This document shows, piece by piece, positions 23,489 to 35,990 of a stretch of DNA of 64,000 nt. The position numbers and the translations under genes were made by a program. Under the pieces are notes generated by a model. The model was not told the origin of the DNA, searched no databases, and worked only from the letters and a program-made list of their open reading frames with translations. Source of the stretch: Glandiceps talaboti. Taxonomy: Eukaryota; Hemichordata; Enteropneusta; Spengelidae. The stretch lies in the NCBI RefSeq assembly GCF_964340395.1, contig NC_135557.1, positions 12,774,546 to 12,838,545 on the forward strand, read 5' to 3'. How positions within the stretch are numbered: position 1 is the first letter of the stretch; each line of letters starts with the position of its first letter.

Positions 23489-24824
23489 ACTATCCAGTAA
23501 ATGTAATGCCTTGTCAAGAATACAGAGTTTATACTAACATTTTGTTTACAGTTTTATGCTTTGCCATATAATCAGTGGCCATGACCATATTTTAGCCCCT
23601 GCTTTGCCAAAGCTGGGGCACCTTTTTGTAATCTGTACATACAAGATGGCTGGAATTTCAGTAACCAGAATGTAGTGTATTGTAATAGTTCTTGATGGTG
23701 CTCTGATGTTGGCAGCAAAATTTTACTGATATCTGAGGAAATTTAAGTTTCTGAAGTTTGGCAAAGTTTAGTATTTGAGATCATGAAAATCATGTAATAT
23801 TATAATTATGTATTGTCCTGCGTGTACATTTGTATGTAGTATTTTCAAGCAACTGACATGTGTGTGTGTGCGTGTGTGTGTAGGCATGCATGTTGCTTTT
23901 GATTGTATAAACTCAGACAAGTAAAATGTATTTAGAACATGTATACATGTACATTTGTATGTTTTCAGATATATTCAGGCCTTTGTCTTGCATATATACT
24001 TGAAAAAGAATTTTTATTCAAAATGTCGGATTACATTATTCGGACTGTCTCACAAGTTCCTTAATATGCATTTCTCTCTACATTTGTATGTTACTATGTG
24101 TGTGTGTGTCTGTATGGTGGTGTATTTGTGTTTATGTGTACAATGTATGTATGTGACATACATATTTAGTCACATATATGCATTTACATATTACATGGTT
24201 TAATATCTAACCATTAAAATGTGTATGTGTAGGAGAGTAGGTACATGTACATGTATGTCTGACTGGGTGTGTGGGTGTATGACATGTCCATGACTATGGA
24301 TGCCTGTATATAAATGTTTAATATGTGTCTACTTATTGGAAAAATGACCAAAACCAAGATTCAACTCATAAATAACTTAGATGGATAGAAATCATATAAC
24401 TGATAGATATGTGAAATCAGATATAGACAGATATGTGACAAATCATAAATACAAAAATGTAATATCATTTGGATTACAGAGGCAAATATCATCAGTGAAT
24501 GGGAAAACATGATTTTGAAAGATATGAATAATTGTATTTGAGAAAAAAAAACTTCTACTGATACGATATCTCAGTCTTAATCTTGATAAGATGGAACTCA
24601 TTAATAACATTTCTATTTTAAGCTGATAGCTATTTTATTCATATGCTTCCGAACACAGACAGGTTTTAACAATTGTAGTGAATAAGTCACTATAAATTTT
24701 ATAATTTTACATAATTTTCGTACATTTTATTATTTTGTTTCATTTTATTTGATAATGCATGGTTTGATTAGGTGTCTTATAATTTTGCATTTGTTTGTTT
24801 GTTTTGCATTTATGTTTTGTAAAG

Positions 24825-24869
24825 ACAACGGAGCAAGCTGCTGCAGGTGAAGAGCAGACAGAAACAAAG
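24825..24869 (+). CDS. Acidic cassette exon 12 (15 codons)
   Basis: Acceptor atgttttgtaaag after a TTTGTTTGTTT tract, donor acaaag/gtaaaa, 45 nt, phase 0-0. It encodes TTEQAAAGEEQTETK. Same length class and acceptor style as exon 13. Confidence 0.74.
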
Positions 24870-25257
24870 GTAAAAACTACTATAGTTATAGGAAACATCA
24901 CTGACAGACTCTTCAATCATAATCCATCATTCTAATATTTGACAGGCTGGCTGAGAGTTAACATCAGAGTAACACTGGATTACTCAATCAGAAACCTGTA
25001 CTGTAGTTCACTGCTCACTGATCTCTCACATACTACTATGGAAATCAAGCTATCGACAAACTGAGACAGATGCAAACTAAAGCTGTTGCTAATTGTATGT
25101 GGTAGGTTACACAAGTGGGTAATAATACATAGCGATGCTTTGGTTTATTTGTCGATATAATCACCCTATAATTAAGATAGTGTAAAACACTGAAGGAGTT
25201 TAACTGTGAGGAACTTGAGGAAAATTTGGTATCAAGGGTGCCAACCTTCTAAGAGTG

Positions 25258-25390
25258 TAATAGGGAACTTGCAATCCAGACTGAGCATGCTCAGATGCAA
25301 AGGACTATGGGATTATCTGTGGTAACTATGAATTGATCACATTTCCCATGATGCAACATTCAACATGGCGGGTTTGCAAGATCCCTATTA
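25258..25390. mobile_element. TA-flanked MITE family, copy 2 (inverted, internally deleted)
   Basis: The same terminal repeats as the copy at 15713, in opposite orientation. It is 133 bp instead of about 250, having lost the middle part, and both TA flanks are kept. It lies about 170 bp upstream of exon 13. Confidence 0.78.
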
Positions 25391-25562
25391 AGTCAACATC
25401 CATTGATCGCTTATATCACATAGTTTGCAACATTAGTTTTATTTTGTATCTGTCTTGGTTCATACAAAACGATCGTCTGTTTGTTTGTTTGTTTGTGTAC
25501 ATTATTTGTGTGTTCATAGCATGTTTATGTTGTCCCTTGTCTGTGTTTGTTTGTTTGTGAAG

Positions 25563-25607
25563 GAAACAGAGGAAAAGGCTGATGAGGAACAAACTACAGA
25601 ATCACAG
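25563..25607 (+). CDS. Acidic cassette exon 13 (15 codons)
   Basis: Acceptor tttgtttgtgaag, the same as exon 4; donor tcacag/gtattg; 45 nt, phase 0-0. It encodes ETEEKADEEQTTESQ. Confidence 0.78.
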
Positions 25608-26294
25608 GTATTGTTATCACAGACAGTAATAAAACTCACAAATTATATTAACCCGTAGGTTTTTTTTCAGCCCGAGAAAAGTTCACATTTACATGTACAC
25701 GTGCCACTCACTTTCTTATTTGCACTTCTTGTAAAATGCACCTGTAACTATTAATTTACATATTGTCTTGTCACATCCAGGTGTGCAAATGATAAAATTT
25801 CATGTTATATCGTGTCTTGTCTCTCTCTAAGTTGTTTATCAGTTGTCGTTAATTCTGCCGTACGCTCTTTTTGTGTGTCTTATTCTTGTAACCTGTAAGT
25901 CTGTTGATGTAACTCTTGAAATGCCATGCAGTTATATATTAACCTTCTAGACCGTATAAATTTCCCTTTTAACCCACACGTCTACATTCAGTAAAATTAT
26001 CTGCTTCATCCTATTAATATGGATATCAACTGAAGGAATTAAAAATGTAAGGGTTTGTTTGTGACCCTTGCCCTCTCACTATAATTATGATAATACTACA
26101 TTTTTTTGTATCTGCACTAGTGTGGCATTTTAACAGTTAAAGTTCTGTTCTGTGTTTCCATAGTTGTAAGTCCTGTTCTAAATGTTTGCCATTAATGTTC
26201 ATATGTTGTTTATAGTTATGTTTATTGTTTATTGTTTTATAGTCAAGTATATGTTATATGTTTTGTCTTGTGTTGTTATTGTTTTGTTTCAAAG

Positions 26295-26348
26295 GTTGTA
26301 GAGGAATCAAAAGAAGGCCAAGAGGAGGAAAAGCCAGCTGAATCACAG
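26295..26348 (+). CDS. Acidic cassette exon 14 (18 codons)
   Basis: Acceptor tttgtttcaaag, donor tcacag/gttggt, 54 nt, phase 0-0. It encodes VVEESKEGQEEEKPAESQ. The ending EEKPAESQ belongs to the family signature also seen in exons 4, 15 and 16. Confidence 0.78.
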
Positions 26349-26504
26349 GTTGGTGTTATGTACATACATGTACTGTCACCACTACCCTCCAAATCATATC
26401 CTCCCCTCCCCCTCCCCCGACACACACAAATGGACAGTGTATAGTGTATGCACACAACACATGTACATCAAGTACATCGAATGCAAGGTGCCCAAATACA
26501 TGTA

Positions 26505-26735
26505 CATTTGTTCAGCCATGAAAAATATGAGTGACCTAAGGGGCTTTTGTCACTACGAGTTGCTACATGTAGATGAGTAGTGTCAACCCTTAGGGCAAGA
26601 GTATTTTTCAGCTGAATGAAGAATCATATTGGAGAATCAGCTGTGAGGTAGACATGTGTTGTCGTGACGTAGAATGACCAGTATATATTCCATATTTTTT
26701 GTTCAACTTGGCTCGTGTATGGTATAATAGGTGAT
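26505..26735. repeat. Dispersed repeat, partner at 6425-6800
   Basis: It contains atgagtgacctaaggggctt, agctgaatgaagaatcatat and acatgtgttgtcgtgacgta in the same order as the earlier copy. It lies in the intron after exon 14. Confidence 0.6.
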
Positions 26736-27419
26736 ACATTCTGACATGTAATGTTATTCAGGTCTGAGTGGTACGTTCTATACACTTCAATGTAATGTTA
26801 TACTTTTGCGTACCAAGCACATTTTATCAAAGCTCTCACATTTCTCATCCCATTACTTTTGCACTGTATCAGCTAATCAAAACTCTACATGTAGTCATGA
26901 CTTGCAATGAATAAGTTATGGTCTCCATCATTCTTATCATAGACATTTTATAGCTGGAGGTATCACTTGAATACTTATTTTGTCAAGATGCAATGATTAC
27001 TTAAAAAACACAGTTAAGAGAAAACTAGGTCATAGGAATGCTAATGATAAACTGTCAATTCTATAAGTTTATACTACGAATCTACCTTGTTAGTCATTTT
27101 CATGGACATACAATTTTTTCACACTTTAGTGCCATTTTATTTTATTATTTATGGCTTTTACAAAACAACAGATTTAAAGAAAATTGGTTATTGGAATAAA
27201 AATTCTATACTCTCCATTGTAAGTTTACACACTGAATTTATGCGCAAACATAAAAAAAGCCAATTTCTCACACCTTCTTGTGACCTTGAACAAAAATATG
27301 GCAACAATACATGTATATATATAGCTGTAGATCCCTTAATGATTAATACATAATTATTGAAATAAAATATATCTGTGAAAGTTATTAATATTTGTTTTCA
27401 TACAAATTTATTTTGGTGC

Positions 27420-27560
27420 AAAAAGTGTTTCCTTTAATAACACAACACCATGTCTGCATATACAAATTGTATGCAGTCCCTTCTGGGTTCCCAGGCCACA
27501 TTTGCATATATGCGGACAAGTTAATACATTTGCATAAGCCCAATTTTCACCTCTTCACCT
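27420..27560 (+). repeat. Dispersed repeat, partner at 59505-59620
   Basis: ttcccaggccacatttgcat and aatacatttgcataagccca are shared in the same order and orientation. Confidence 0.6.
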
Positions 27561-28299
27561 CATATCTAGGTAAATTAATATTCATATGACAATACAAATA
27601 TATTATGTAATGTGTGGATAAAGAAAAAAATAGGATTGATTATATGTTTTATTATTCCTTTCAAATTAAAGTTGATAATTGTAGAGTAAGTAAGATCCTC
27701 CTCTATAGTGGAAAAAGTCATTGGACGAGGGAGTCTTGCATGAATAGTCTATGACCTAGGGAGTCTTTTGTATGACAAGTCTACGGCATCTTAAGGGATA
27801 AAGTTTAGGGCCAAAATGCAAAATTGCTCATCTGCCTCCACATTTCTCTCAGTTCTATAGTTTACTCCTCAATTGGTTTAGATATGATTTTTTATTTTTT
27901 TTATGTTGTGTTTTGTTAAGCACATTTTGTTAATATGAATATATGTTGCTAGTTTTTTTTTTTTTTTTTTTTTTAAATGTTGTATTGCGTTACTTTTCGT
28001 TGTGTTTGTTTTATAATTATTTTATAAATGATTTATGTTTTAGGCCATGCTTTTTATATAATATGAATATATGTTAATTTTTTGATAATATATTTTCTTT
28101 CATTAATTTATACAATATATATAGTTTGTTTTATGGTTTGTGTTATAAAATGGCATATATGTGTTTTGTTTTATGTCTTTGTATGTATGAATATATGTTC
28201 AATTTTTTATGCTTTATTATTGCTTCAAATTTTTATTATTTTGCGTTTTTGTGTGTTTATTTATTTATTGTTTGTTTTGTGTTGTGTTTTTGTAAAAAG

Positions 28300-28350
28300 G
28301 AGGGTGAGGTAGCTGTTGAGGAGGAGGAGAAAAAACCTGCTGAAACTGAG
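28300..28350 (+). CDS. Acidic cassette exon 15 (17 codons)
   Basis: Acceptor gtgtttttgtaaaaag, donor actgag/gtataa, 51 nt, phase 0-0. It encodes EGEVAVEEEEKKPAETE, with the KPAETE ending. A long T-rich stretch (about 27.9-28.3 kb) precedes it. Confidence 0.79.
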
Positions 28351-29039
28351 GTATAATAATAGATAATTAGTTAACATCAAGTGAGATTTTGGAGGAGATC
28401 GTTTAAAACAAATTTTAAAAATTTCTCAACCTGTTACCAATAATAACAAAAGATCTAATGAATTGTACCAGATACAGATACTGCTAGCTAGTTTATTTGT
28501 TGCCATGGCAATACAATTTATGTATAACATTGTTCAGGGATAATGCATGAATAAGAAACGATATACAAAGCGTATGCAATTTAAAAAAAAAAACATTCAA
28601 GAAGTATATAAGAAGAGCGAAATTTAACATTTCATGAAATAAGTTAGAATTGTAAAGACACAGAGTCTGCAGGTGTTATTTATAGATTGCGGTCTATCTG
28701 TCTTGGAAAGCCGTAATGGTTCCCCCAGAGACACGATAGTGACTGTGCAACATTATCCTATCTCTCAGTCTGAAACTTTAATTGAAATCTGTACAAATCA
28801 TGCGCGGTGTGTCTTTGTGTGTATATAGAAAACGGGTGGGACCAATTCCCAGCACAACAGAAAAAATATGCAAACAAAATGAAGCAAAAACATAAGTATC
28901 TGCAGCTTGAAAACAATGGCAATCTCTGGTGGCATTCATCTCCTTTACAACACATTACTTTGTACTTGTTCTGTATACTCTTTGTATTTACATGTATTGT
29001 GTTTAACTTAAGACATGTAATGTATAATGTGATGTTGTG

Positions 29040-29208
29040 TGTTTTATCATGTTATTTGTCAAGGCTACGTTTGTATGTGTAATGTAATGTTATGTATTTC
29101 ATGTTATTTGTCAAGGCTGTGTGTAATGTAATGTAATGTTATGCATTTCATGTTATTTGTCAAGGCCATGTGTAATGTAATGTTGTGTATTTCATGTTAT
29201 TTGTCAAG
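29040..29208 (+). repeat. Tandem repeat (44-51 bp) that copies the exon 16 acceptor
   Basis: Four copies of tcatgttatttgtcaaggc at spacings of about 51, 50 and 44 bp. The last one is the acceptor used for exon 16. Confidence 0.82.
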
Positions 29209-29250
29209 GCTACTGAAGAGCAAACCACTGATGCCCCAGCTGAAACACAG
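29209..29250 (+). CDS. Acidic cassette exon 16 (14 codons)
   Basis: Acceptor gttatttgtcaag, donor acacag/gtacga, 42 nt, phase 0-0. It encodes ATEEQTTDAPAETQ. The 3' splice-site region is copied three more times just upstream in a roughly 50-bp tandem repeat. Confidence 0.77.
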
Positions 29251-29474
29251 GTACGATTCTAGAACTAGCTGTTTATTGCTAGCCTGGTAAATCACCATCT
29301 ATTTCATAGTATTTCATGTACATGTACAGTTGACAGCAATTGTTAGTTCAGTGGTGAATATTAATATCCAAATGGACATGTATATGACAATCCAAGAAAT
29401 TTACACTTAATGATTCCTATGGTAAAATAAGGCAATTTCACAATGCACCATTGTGAATGACGATGTACATGTAC

Positions 29475-29645
<171 letters not shown>

Positions 29646-29686
29646 ACTGGTGACTGATTTGTTGTCATCTTGCTATATGTTAAAAG

Positions 29687-29740
29687 GAGGATGGGGAAGT
29701 AAAAGCAACAGAGGACGATGCTGAGCAAAGTGAACAGAAG
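29687..29740 (+). CDS. Acidic cassette exon 17 (18 codons)
   Basis: Acceptor atatgttaaaag, donor cagaag/gtagga, 54 nt, phase 0-0. It encodes EDGEVKATEDDAEQSEQK. It lies only 47 nt downstream of a 163-nt pure GA microsatellite. Confidence 0.76.
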
Positions 29741-29947
29741 GTAGGAAGTCAGCATACAGGACCAATTTGTCTCATAGTGCAATGCACTTCATAGCCTTTA
29801 TACATTTTTTATGTCTTTATATAATTGCCTGTCTGTCTGTCCACCTGTGTCTAGCCATCTCTCTGTTAATGGTGTTGAATCTCCAAATCAATTAGTTGAT
29901 GTCTCTATTAATAAGACCTCATCTTGCTCAAGGTGTGTATATTTGTA

Positions 29948-29949
29948 GC

Positions 29950-29982
<33 letters not shown>

Positions 29983-29985
29983 TTA

Positions 29986-30016
<31 letters not shown>
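29948..30016. repeat. (TCTG)n microsatellite
   Basis: In the intron after exon 17. Confidence 0.92.
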
Positions 30017-30469
30017 CAAAGTAATTGCTGGAACTCCTGGGATAATGATATAACGGTAAAGTAATATATTAAGTAGTTTCTCTAGTGTAAGTATTAGACA
30101 GTGTACATTGTGTATAAGTTTCCAGCAGCACATATATATGGCAGATACTTTGTCTAGATTTGAGGTAAAAATCTGCTATAAACTAAACTTCAAGATGGTA
30201 CTAATTTAAATATCCTTCGACTAACTCCTTACTTCCTTATTTCAGGTAATGTCCACACAAGTAACCCATTCTCTTTGAAATTGGATTTTTTAACTTTCTT
30301 TTCCCACAGCTGAGGATTGATAGAGTATGAAATAATGTTGTGTGTCTTGGGTATATTAACATCTGATGTACCATACATTTGTACACACATTTTGTACATC
30401 TATGTATTAATTTAAATGTTTATTTACAGCATACAAATGTACATGTAGTTTGCGGACAAAATAGTCCCC

Positions 30470-30640
30470 AGCAGCGTGCTCTCTAAGACAATTTGACACG
30501 CCACTGATGCACACAATTTCTAGTGACGCACCAAAATTTGGTGTTCCCCTATCTCATATACTATGTGGTGACTCACAAGAAATGTCAGTTTTTATCAATT
30601 TGACTCACAACAACAAAATTTTGCTATCAATGTATCATAA
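30470..30640 (-). repeat. Dispersed repeat, inverted partner of 8800-8940
   Basis: caatttgacacgccactgat, then cacaatttctagtgacgcac and a gactcacaacaacaaaattt block match the reverse of 8800-8940. Confidence 0.6.
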
Positions 30641-31202
30641 GAGGGTTACTGGTCCCCAGTCATTACCAAAACATGGGACCCTTTGATGGCAAAATAGCTT
30701 TATTTACTTCTGTAAGACTAATTAACATCTTCGTACAAGGTTTCAGTTGTGAGTAGTAGCTACGAAAAATACTGTGAGAATACCGTGTATGGAGAAATTG
30801 AAATTACAGGGTGGCAAACCACTTTTCTCTTCAAAAAGGTCCAGGGGACCCTGGTTAATATTAGGTGAAATTAAACAACTTGAACTCTCAAATGGCAAGT
30901 GAATTATTAGGTGAAATCATATAGTGAAAAGCAATACTCTATAATTTGGGCTAGGGAGAACCCTGAAAAGCACTACTCTATAATTTGAGCTAGGGAGAAC
31001 CCTGATTATTAGATAAAGTCATAAGATGGCACCCACTACAACTCTCTTATTAGCATAAAGAACCCTGATTATAAGTATTAGATGAAATCATAAGGTCTAA
31101 TATCTTGACTGTGATAGGTCTTGACTGTAATAGGGACAGTGCATCAATGAGTCTACTGTTCTTGACAATCTTGCAATCATAACCTATTGTATAATTATTT
31201 AG

Positions 31203-32291
31203 GTTGAAGAAGAGAAAAAGGCAGAAGAGGAAGAGGAAGTAGATATCGACTTAACAGACCCAGAAGTAGAAAAGGCAGCTGTGAAAATCCAAGCCGGCTT
31301 TAAAGGCCATATAGCCAGGAAACAAGTGAAAGAAAAGAAAGAGGCGGGTGCCGCTGAGGAGAAAACTGAAGAACCAGCAGGAGTTGAAGAGGTAGACATT
31401 GACCTTAATGATCCTGATGTTGAAAAAGCTGCTGTTAAAATTCAGGCCAGCTTTAAGGGTTTCAAAGCTAGAAAGCAGGCATCAATAGTGAAAGAGGGTG
31501 AGGGGAAAGATGAAACTGAAATATCAAAACAGGACGAGGAGGAAGAAGAAATTGACATTGACCTTAATGATCCTGATGTTGAAAAAGCTGCTGTCAAAAT
31601 TCAGGCCAGCTTCAAGGGTTTTAAAGCTAGAAAACAGGCTTCTGTAGCAAAAGAGGGTGAGGGGGAAGATGAAACTGAAAAATCAAATGAGGGTGAGGAG
31701 GAGGAAATTGATATTGATTTAAATGATCCTGATGTTGAAAAAGCTGCTGTTAAAATTCAGGCCAGCTTTAAAGGTTTCAAAGCTAGAAAGCAGGCATCAG
31801 TAGTGAAAGAGGGTGAGGGGAAAGATGAAACTGACAAACCAGAAGAGGAGGAGGAGGAAATAGATATTGACTTAAATGATCCAGATGTTGAAAAAGCTGC
31901 TGTTAAAATTCAGGCCAGCTTTAAAGGTTTCAAAGCTAGAAAGCAAGTTCAGGACACGAGAGAGGGGGCGGGACAAACGGAAGTAGAAAAACCTAAAGAG
32001 GAGGACGAGGAGGAAGTAGATATTGATTTAAACGATCCAGACGTTGAAAAAGCTGCTGTTAAAATTCAGGCCAGCTTTAAGGGTTTCAAAGCTCGAAAAA
32101 ATGTTGCCGAAAAGAAAGAGGGAAAGGGGGAGGATGAGAATTTAAAATTGGAGGATGAGGAGGAGGAGATTGATATTGATCTTAATGATCCTGATGTTGA
32201 AAAAGCTGCTGTTAAAATTCAAGCAGGTTTTAAAGGTCTGAAAGCACGAAAGCAGGTAAAGGAAATGAAGGATGATACCACTAATGCTGAG
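31203..32291 (+). CDS. IQ-repeat gene exon 18: seven tandem acidic-IQ repeats
   Basis: Acceptor ataattatttag, donor gctgag/gtaggg, 363 codons, phase 0-0. Seven repeats start near 31236, 31389, 31548, 31704, 31857, 32013 and 32166, a period of 51-53 residues. Each has an acidic run, (V/I)DIDLNDPDVEKAAVKIQ (first repeat DLTDPEVEK), then (S/G)FKGFKARK or a close variant and a Lys/Glu/Gly linker such as KEGEGKDETE. Repeats 2-6 share KIQASFKGFKARK; repeats 1 and 7 have KIQAGFKG. The motif fits the IQ consensus IQxxxRGxxxR loosely, with Lys or Phe at some usual Arg positions, as in PEP-19. The inferred role is an array of calmodulin or light-chain binding sites. High DNA identity between repeats points to recent tandem duplication inside one exon. 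Confidence 0.95.
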
Positions 32292-32741
32292 GTAGGGCAA
32301 CTAATTTAACAGACTAATTCTATATATTAAACACCAAGTAGAAGATAGCCTGCACCTCTCCTGTCCAATAGATGAAACCTAGACACCCCTTCCTGTGAAT
32401 GAACTAGGACCTGTAGAGTTAGCAATTATGAAAAGTATGCACTTCATCTAAATCACAGTCATTCCATTTATGCATGGCAGTTGCATCTAATTTGCATCTA
32501 ATTTGCATGTTAAATGTACTGCATGGTACGCTAAAAAAGAATTCAATTTACAATGTAATGCATCCCAGAAGAATGTGGTGTTCCATATGTTACTAATTCC
32601 TATTAAATGTTCTCCAAATATAACTTAATGCTCATCATTATAAATATTCATCTAGCTAACCAGTTTAATTGTTGTAATATCGTTAAATGTATATTGTGCA
32701 TAATTTATATTTTTATAAATTTCATATAAATAACAAAATAA

Positions 32742-32791
32742 TCATCACATTACATTACATTACATTACATTACATTACATTACATTACATT
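32742..32791. repeat. (ACATT)n microsatellite
   Basis: About nine pentanucleotide units in the 32.3-41.1 kb intron. Confidence 0.92.
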
Positions 32792-34849
32792 GATTTACAT
32801 TAATTTACATAACTGTATTTCATTCAAAACCGACAACCATCTTTTTACGAGTTTCATCCCATATTTGGTCTGACAGTCCTTTGCCTGCTGGTTAAAGGTC
32901 AGAGGAAATCAAACAACACCAAAATTACAACTGCCACTATTTTATGTTACATTCAAAAGTTCGGGCTTGTGATTACCGATTATATTGGCCATATGGTGGC
33001 TTTGACCTTGACATTCCATAGTTGACCTTGACACCAATATGGTATGAATCTCGTTACAGATGGCTTTGAAACCATAACTCATTTCTTGCCATGTCATAAT
33101 TCAATTAATCCATCACCAGGAACTTATATGGAAATATCCATTATATCAAAACCCAAGTAGAAAATGTAGATTTTTTATACTGCTATGAAATAAAAATCCT
33201 TAGAAAAATTGCTATAATATGCTAAATAATGAAAGAAAAATCAACTCTTCGTTTTTCAAGGCATTTGAACACCTCTCCTGGGGGTAACTAAAACAGTTAT
33301 TCTTTGCAAATGGTGAAATTATCATTGCACATTCCACAAACTTTCCACTAAAAGAGCCAAAGTCCGTACCAATGCTCATGCGAAGCCAGTTTATGGCTCA
33401 AAGAGCTAAACATTTAGAAAATTGAGAAGACAATCAAGACATTAAGTTTTGATATAAAGAGGTATTGTTTAAAAATTAATAATAAGCTTTTAGTGTAAAA
33501 ATCTCTAATTTGATCATTTAAGTATTTGCCATGAATTTGTGAGGAAATGTAGTCTCTCCAACCCGACCCCTTCCAATGCCACCAACCCACCGTTATTTGG
33601 ATACACAACCAAAATTACATTGTATGTCAACCTGAGTTGTGCACTGCAAATTTACCAGATTTCTACCTTTGTCCTACCAGTGTGCACTCTGAAATAATAA
33701 TGAGGATAAAAATGTACAATTCTTAATATAAGCAGTTAGTTATAAAGTTATTATATTACTCCTAGCATGGACCCATAATGACACAATACCATCATGAATA
33801 TGGAACCATACAACTTGCTAACATGTGTACTATGCATTGGCGTTAACTATTCTCCAGTAGCTTACCAAGATACATAAAAGGAGTGGTTCTGCTCTGTTGA
33901 ATTAAGCCCTACATACTTAGATGAAAATAGTACATAAAAGCTCCATTACAAACCAGCAGTGGAACTATAAATAAACTACATTTTGTAGATGGAAAGTGAA
34001 TTCACTGCTTAGAACGGCAAGCCGTAAAGCTACTGAGTGATGGCTTTTTAAAAGTCACTCTGCAACTTAGAATTCACCTGATTACTACGATTTACTGTAT
34101 ACTATTAATCCATTAGTAGACTGAAAAAAGTCCCTGCTGTTTTTAACTTAATTTAAGACAACCCCCACAACTGCCTCCTGTATGTCAAGCTTACCACTAA
34201 CACTAGACAGAAAAGGCAGTTAAAAAGCAGTTAACTGTTCATAGGTGGAGTCAATTCAAAGTCACAATTCACTTACTTTGTTTTAAATTATTAGTTTGTT
34301 TAATATAACTAGCTGATGGTAACAACATCTTGCATAGATTTTGAAATTCTTACATGATAAAAATCGTGATTCCTTACCACTATATTATATAATATAAGTT
34401 TGCTGCCAACTGTAATGTTAATGCAAGTGACCTACATTTGTATATTTGTAAGTGTATTTGGGGAGTATTCACTTAAACTTAAGTTAAAAGTACTTTGTAT
34501 ATAATATGTTTTTTTTTAAATTCCACATTCTGCCTGTAGGTAAAATGGAATTGAAATTAATTTTTCAAATATAGAAGGGAAATCTTTTCCATGCATGAAG
34601 GGAACTCACTGGCCAACCTGTCTATGCTGTTTAAATATGCATTGGATAAAATCTAAGAATCATTTTACAACACTGCCCAAACTCTAATGTCCCTAACCCT
34701 CATGGTTCTTGTCTCCATATTTTTGGAGTACAATAAATAAGGAAGAAAATAGACCAGGTAGAATTCTGCTGTAGATTTTCAAATTATAAGATATAAATGT
34801 CGTTCATTCTTTTCATTATGATAATTCCTTAAGTTATAGTCTCCTGCCC

Positions 34850-35990
34850 ATTTAATAATAATATAATAATAATAATGGTTTATTAATCCCAGCCATTGTG
34901 GCCAAAAGGCCAAATTACACTGAGTTACAAAAAAAAAAACATATACAATTGAATCCAATTTAAAAAGGAATCTCTACAAGGTAAAACCACAACAGCATAA
35001 AATTTACACAGAACCCAAAACACAAATTACAGAAATACACAAAACCAATTTAAAAAGGAATCTCTCACATGGTAAAACCACAACAGCATAAAATTGACAC
35101 AGAACTCCAAAACACAATTTACAGATGAAATACACAAAACACGAGAACGCAAGGAAAAGCATGTAGTAAACACTTTACCTATTGCGAAACAAATTTACAC
35201 AGTACACTATCGGACTACATTCTTTGCGTTTTGTGCGAAATGAAAAATTCACACGGTTACGATTTCTGGTTGCATAGTTATGATTACTTGGAGTTGGGAT
35301 GTGATAGTTGAGTTTGTGGTTGGACTGAATTACATCCTTAGCAAATTTTTGACAGATTTGTTTCCGCCTAGATTCAAGTGAATCGAGATTCAACAAGGAC
35401 AGTGATTCATTGTAACTGTAAAAAGGATATATTATCCGCAAGGCCCGTTTCTGAATACGCTCAATTTGCGTCTTTAACTTTTCTGTTAGACCCCCCTGCC
35501 ACACAACACATGAGTATTCAAGAGTTGAACGAACTAAGGATACATAAATGAGCTTGAGGTCTTCTACGCTAGCACCGAACCGACATAATATCCGTAAAAT
35601 ATGTAATCTCATGGAAGCTTTGGTAACAATTTCATTAACGTGGTTTTCCCACTTTAACTGATTATTAATAGTGATTCCAAGGCATTTAAAATTTTCAACT
35701 GATGACAAGGAAATACCATCGAGCATGAGGGGCTGGGGATCAGTAACACTTTTTGCGAAACACATAACCATTTCTTTACATTTCTTGGGGTTTAATTTCA
35801 TGTTATTAATATGTGACCAGTTGTTCACCCTGTCTAATTGTAACTGCATAGCAGAATAGGACGAACTTCGATTGAAACACTCAGATAGAGTGGTGTCATC
35901 CATGAATACAAAATGTGAGCATTCTATACATTCTTGAATATCATTAATCATGATTGTGAAAAGAATGGGCCCGCATTTAAATGTTGACAT
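34850..35990 (-). mobile_element. 5'-truncated non-LTR retrotransposon in the 32.3-41.1 kb intron
   Basis: It contains the C-terminal half of a reverse transcriptase (see the pseudogene entry) and about 320 bp of 3' sequence. The 3' part holds two copies of a roughly 80-bp repeat (aaccaatttaaaaaggaatctc..., about 34960-35035 and 35044-35115) and an AAT/TAA-repeat end at 34854-34876. The 5' end is lost within the polymerase, as is usual for aborted target-primed insertions. The clade is uncertain; CR1- or Jockey-like elements have similar C-terminal sequences. Confidence 0.78.
35175..35990 (-). pseudogene. Reverse transcriptase, C-terminal fragment
   Basis: An open frame of 271 residues starting inside the polymerase palm (CGPILFTIMINDI, the usual LGPxLFxxxIND block). 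The catalytic box reads VFMDDTTL, with Met where most non-LTR enzymes have Ala (FADD). The thumb region is typical: NNMKLNPKKCKEMVM, LGITINNQLKWENHVNEI, LIYVSLVRSTLEYSCVVW, IERIQKRALRIIYP. The first ATG is not a true start; the endonuclease and upstream polymerase are absent. Not a host gene. Confidence 0.85.
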
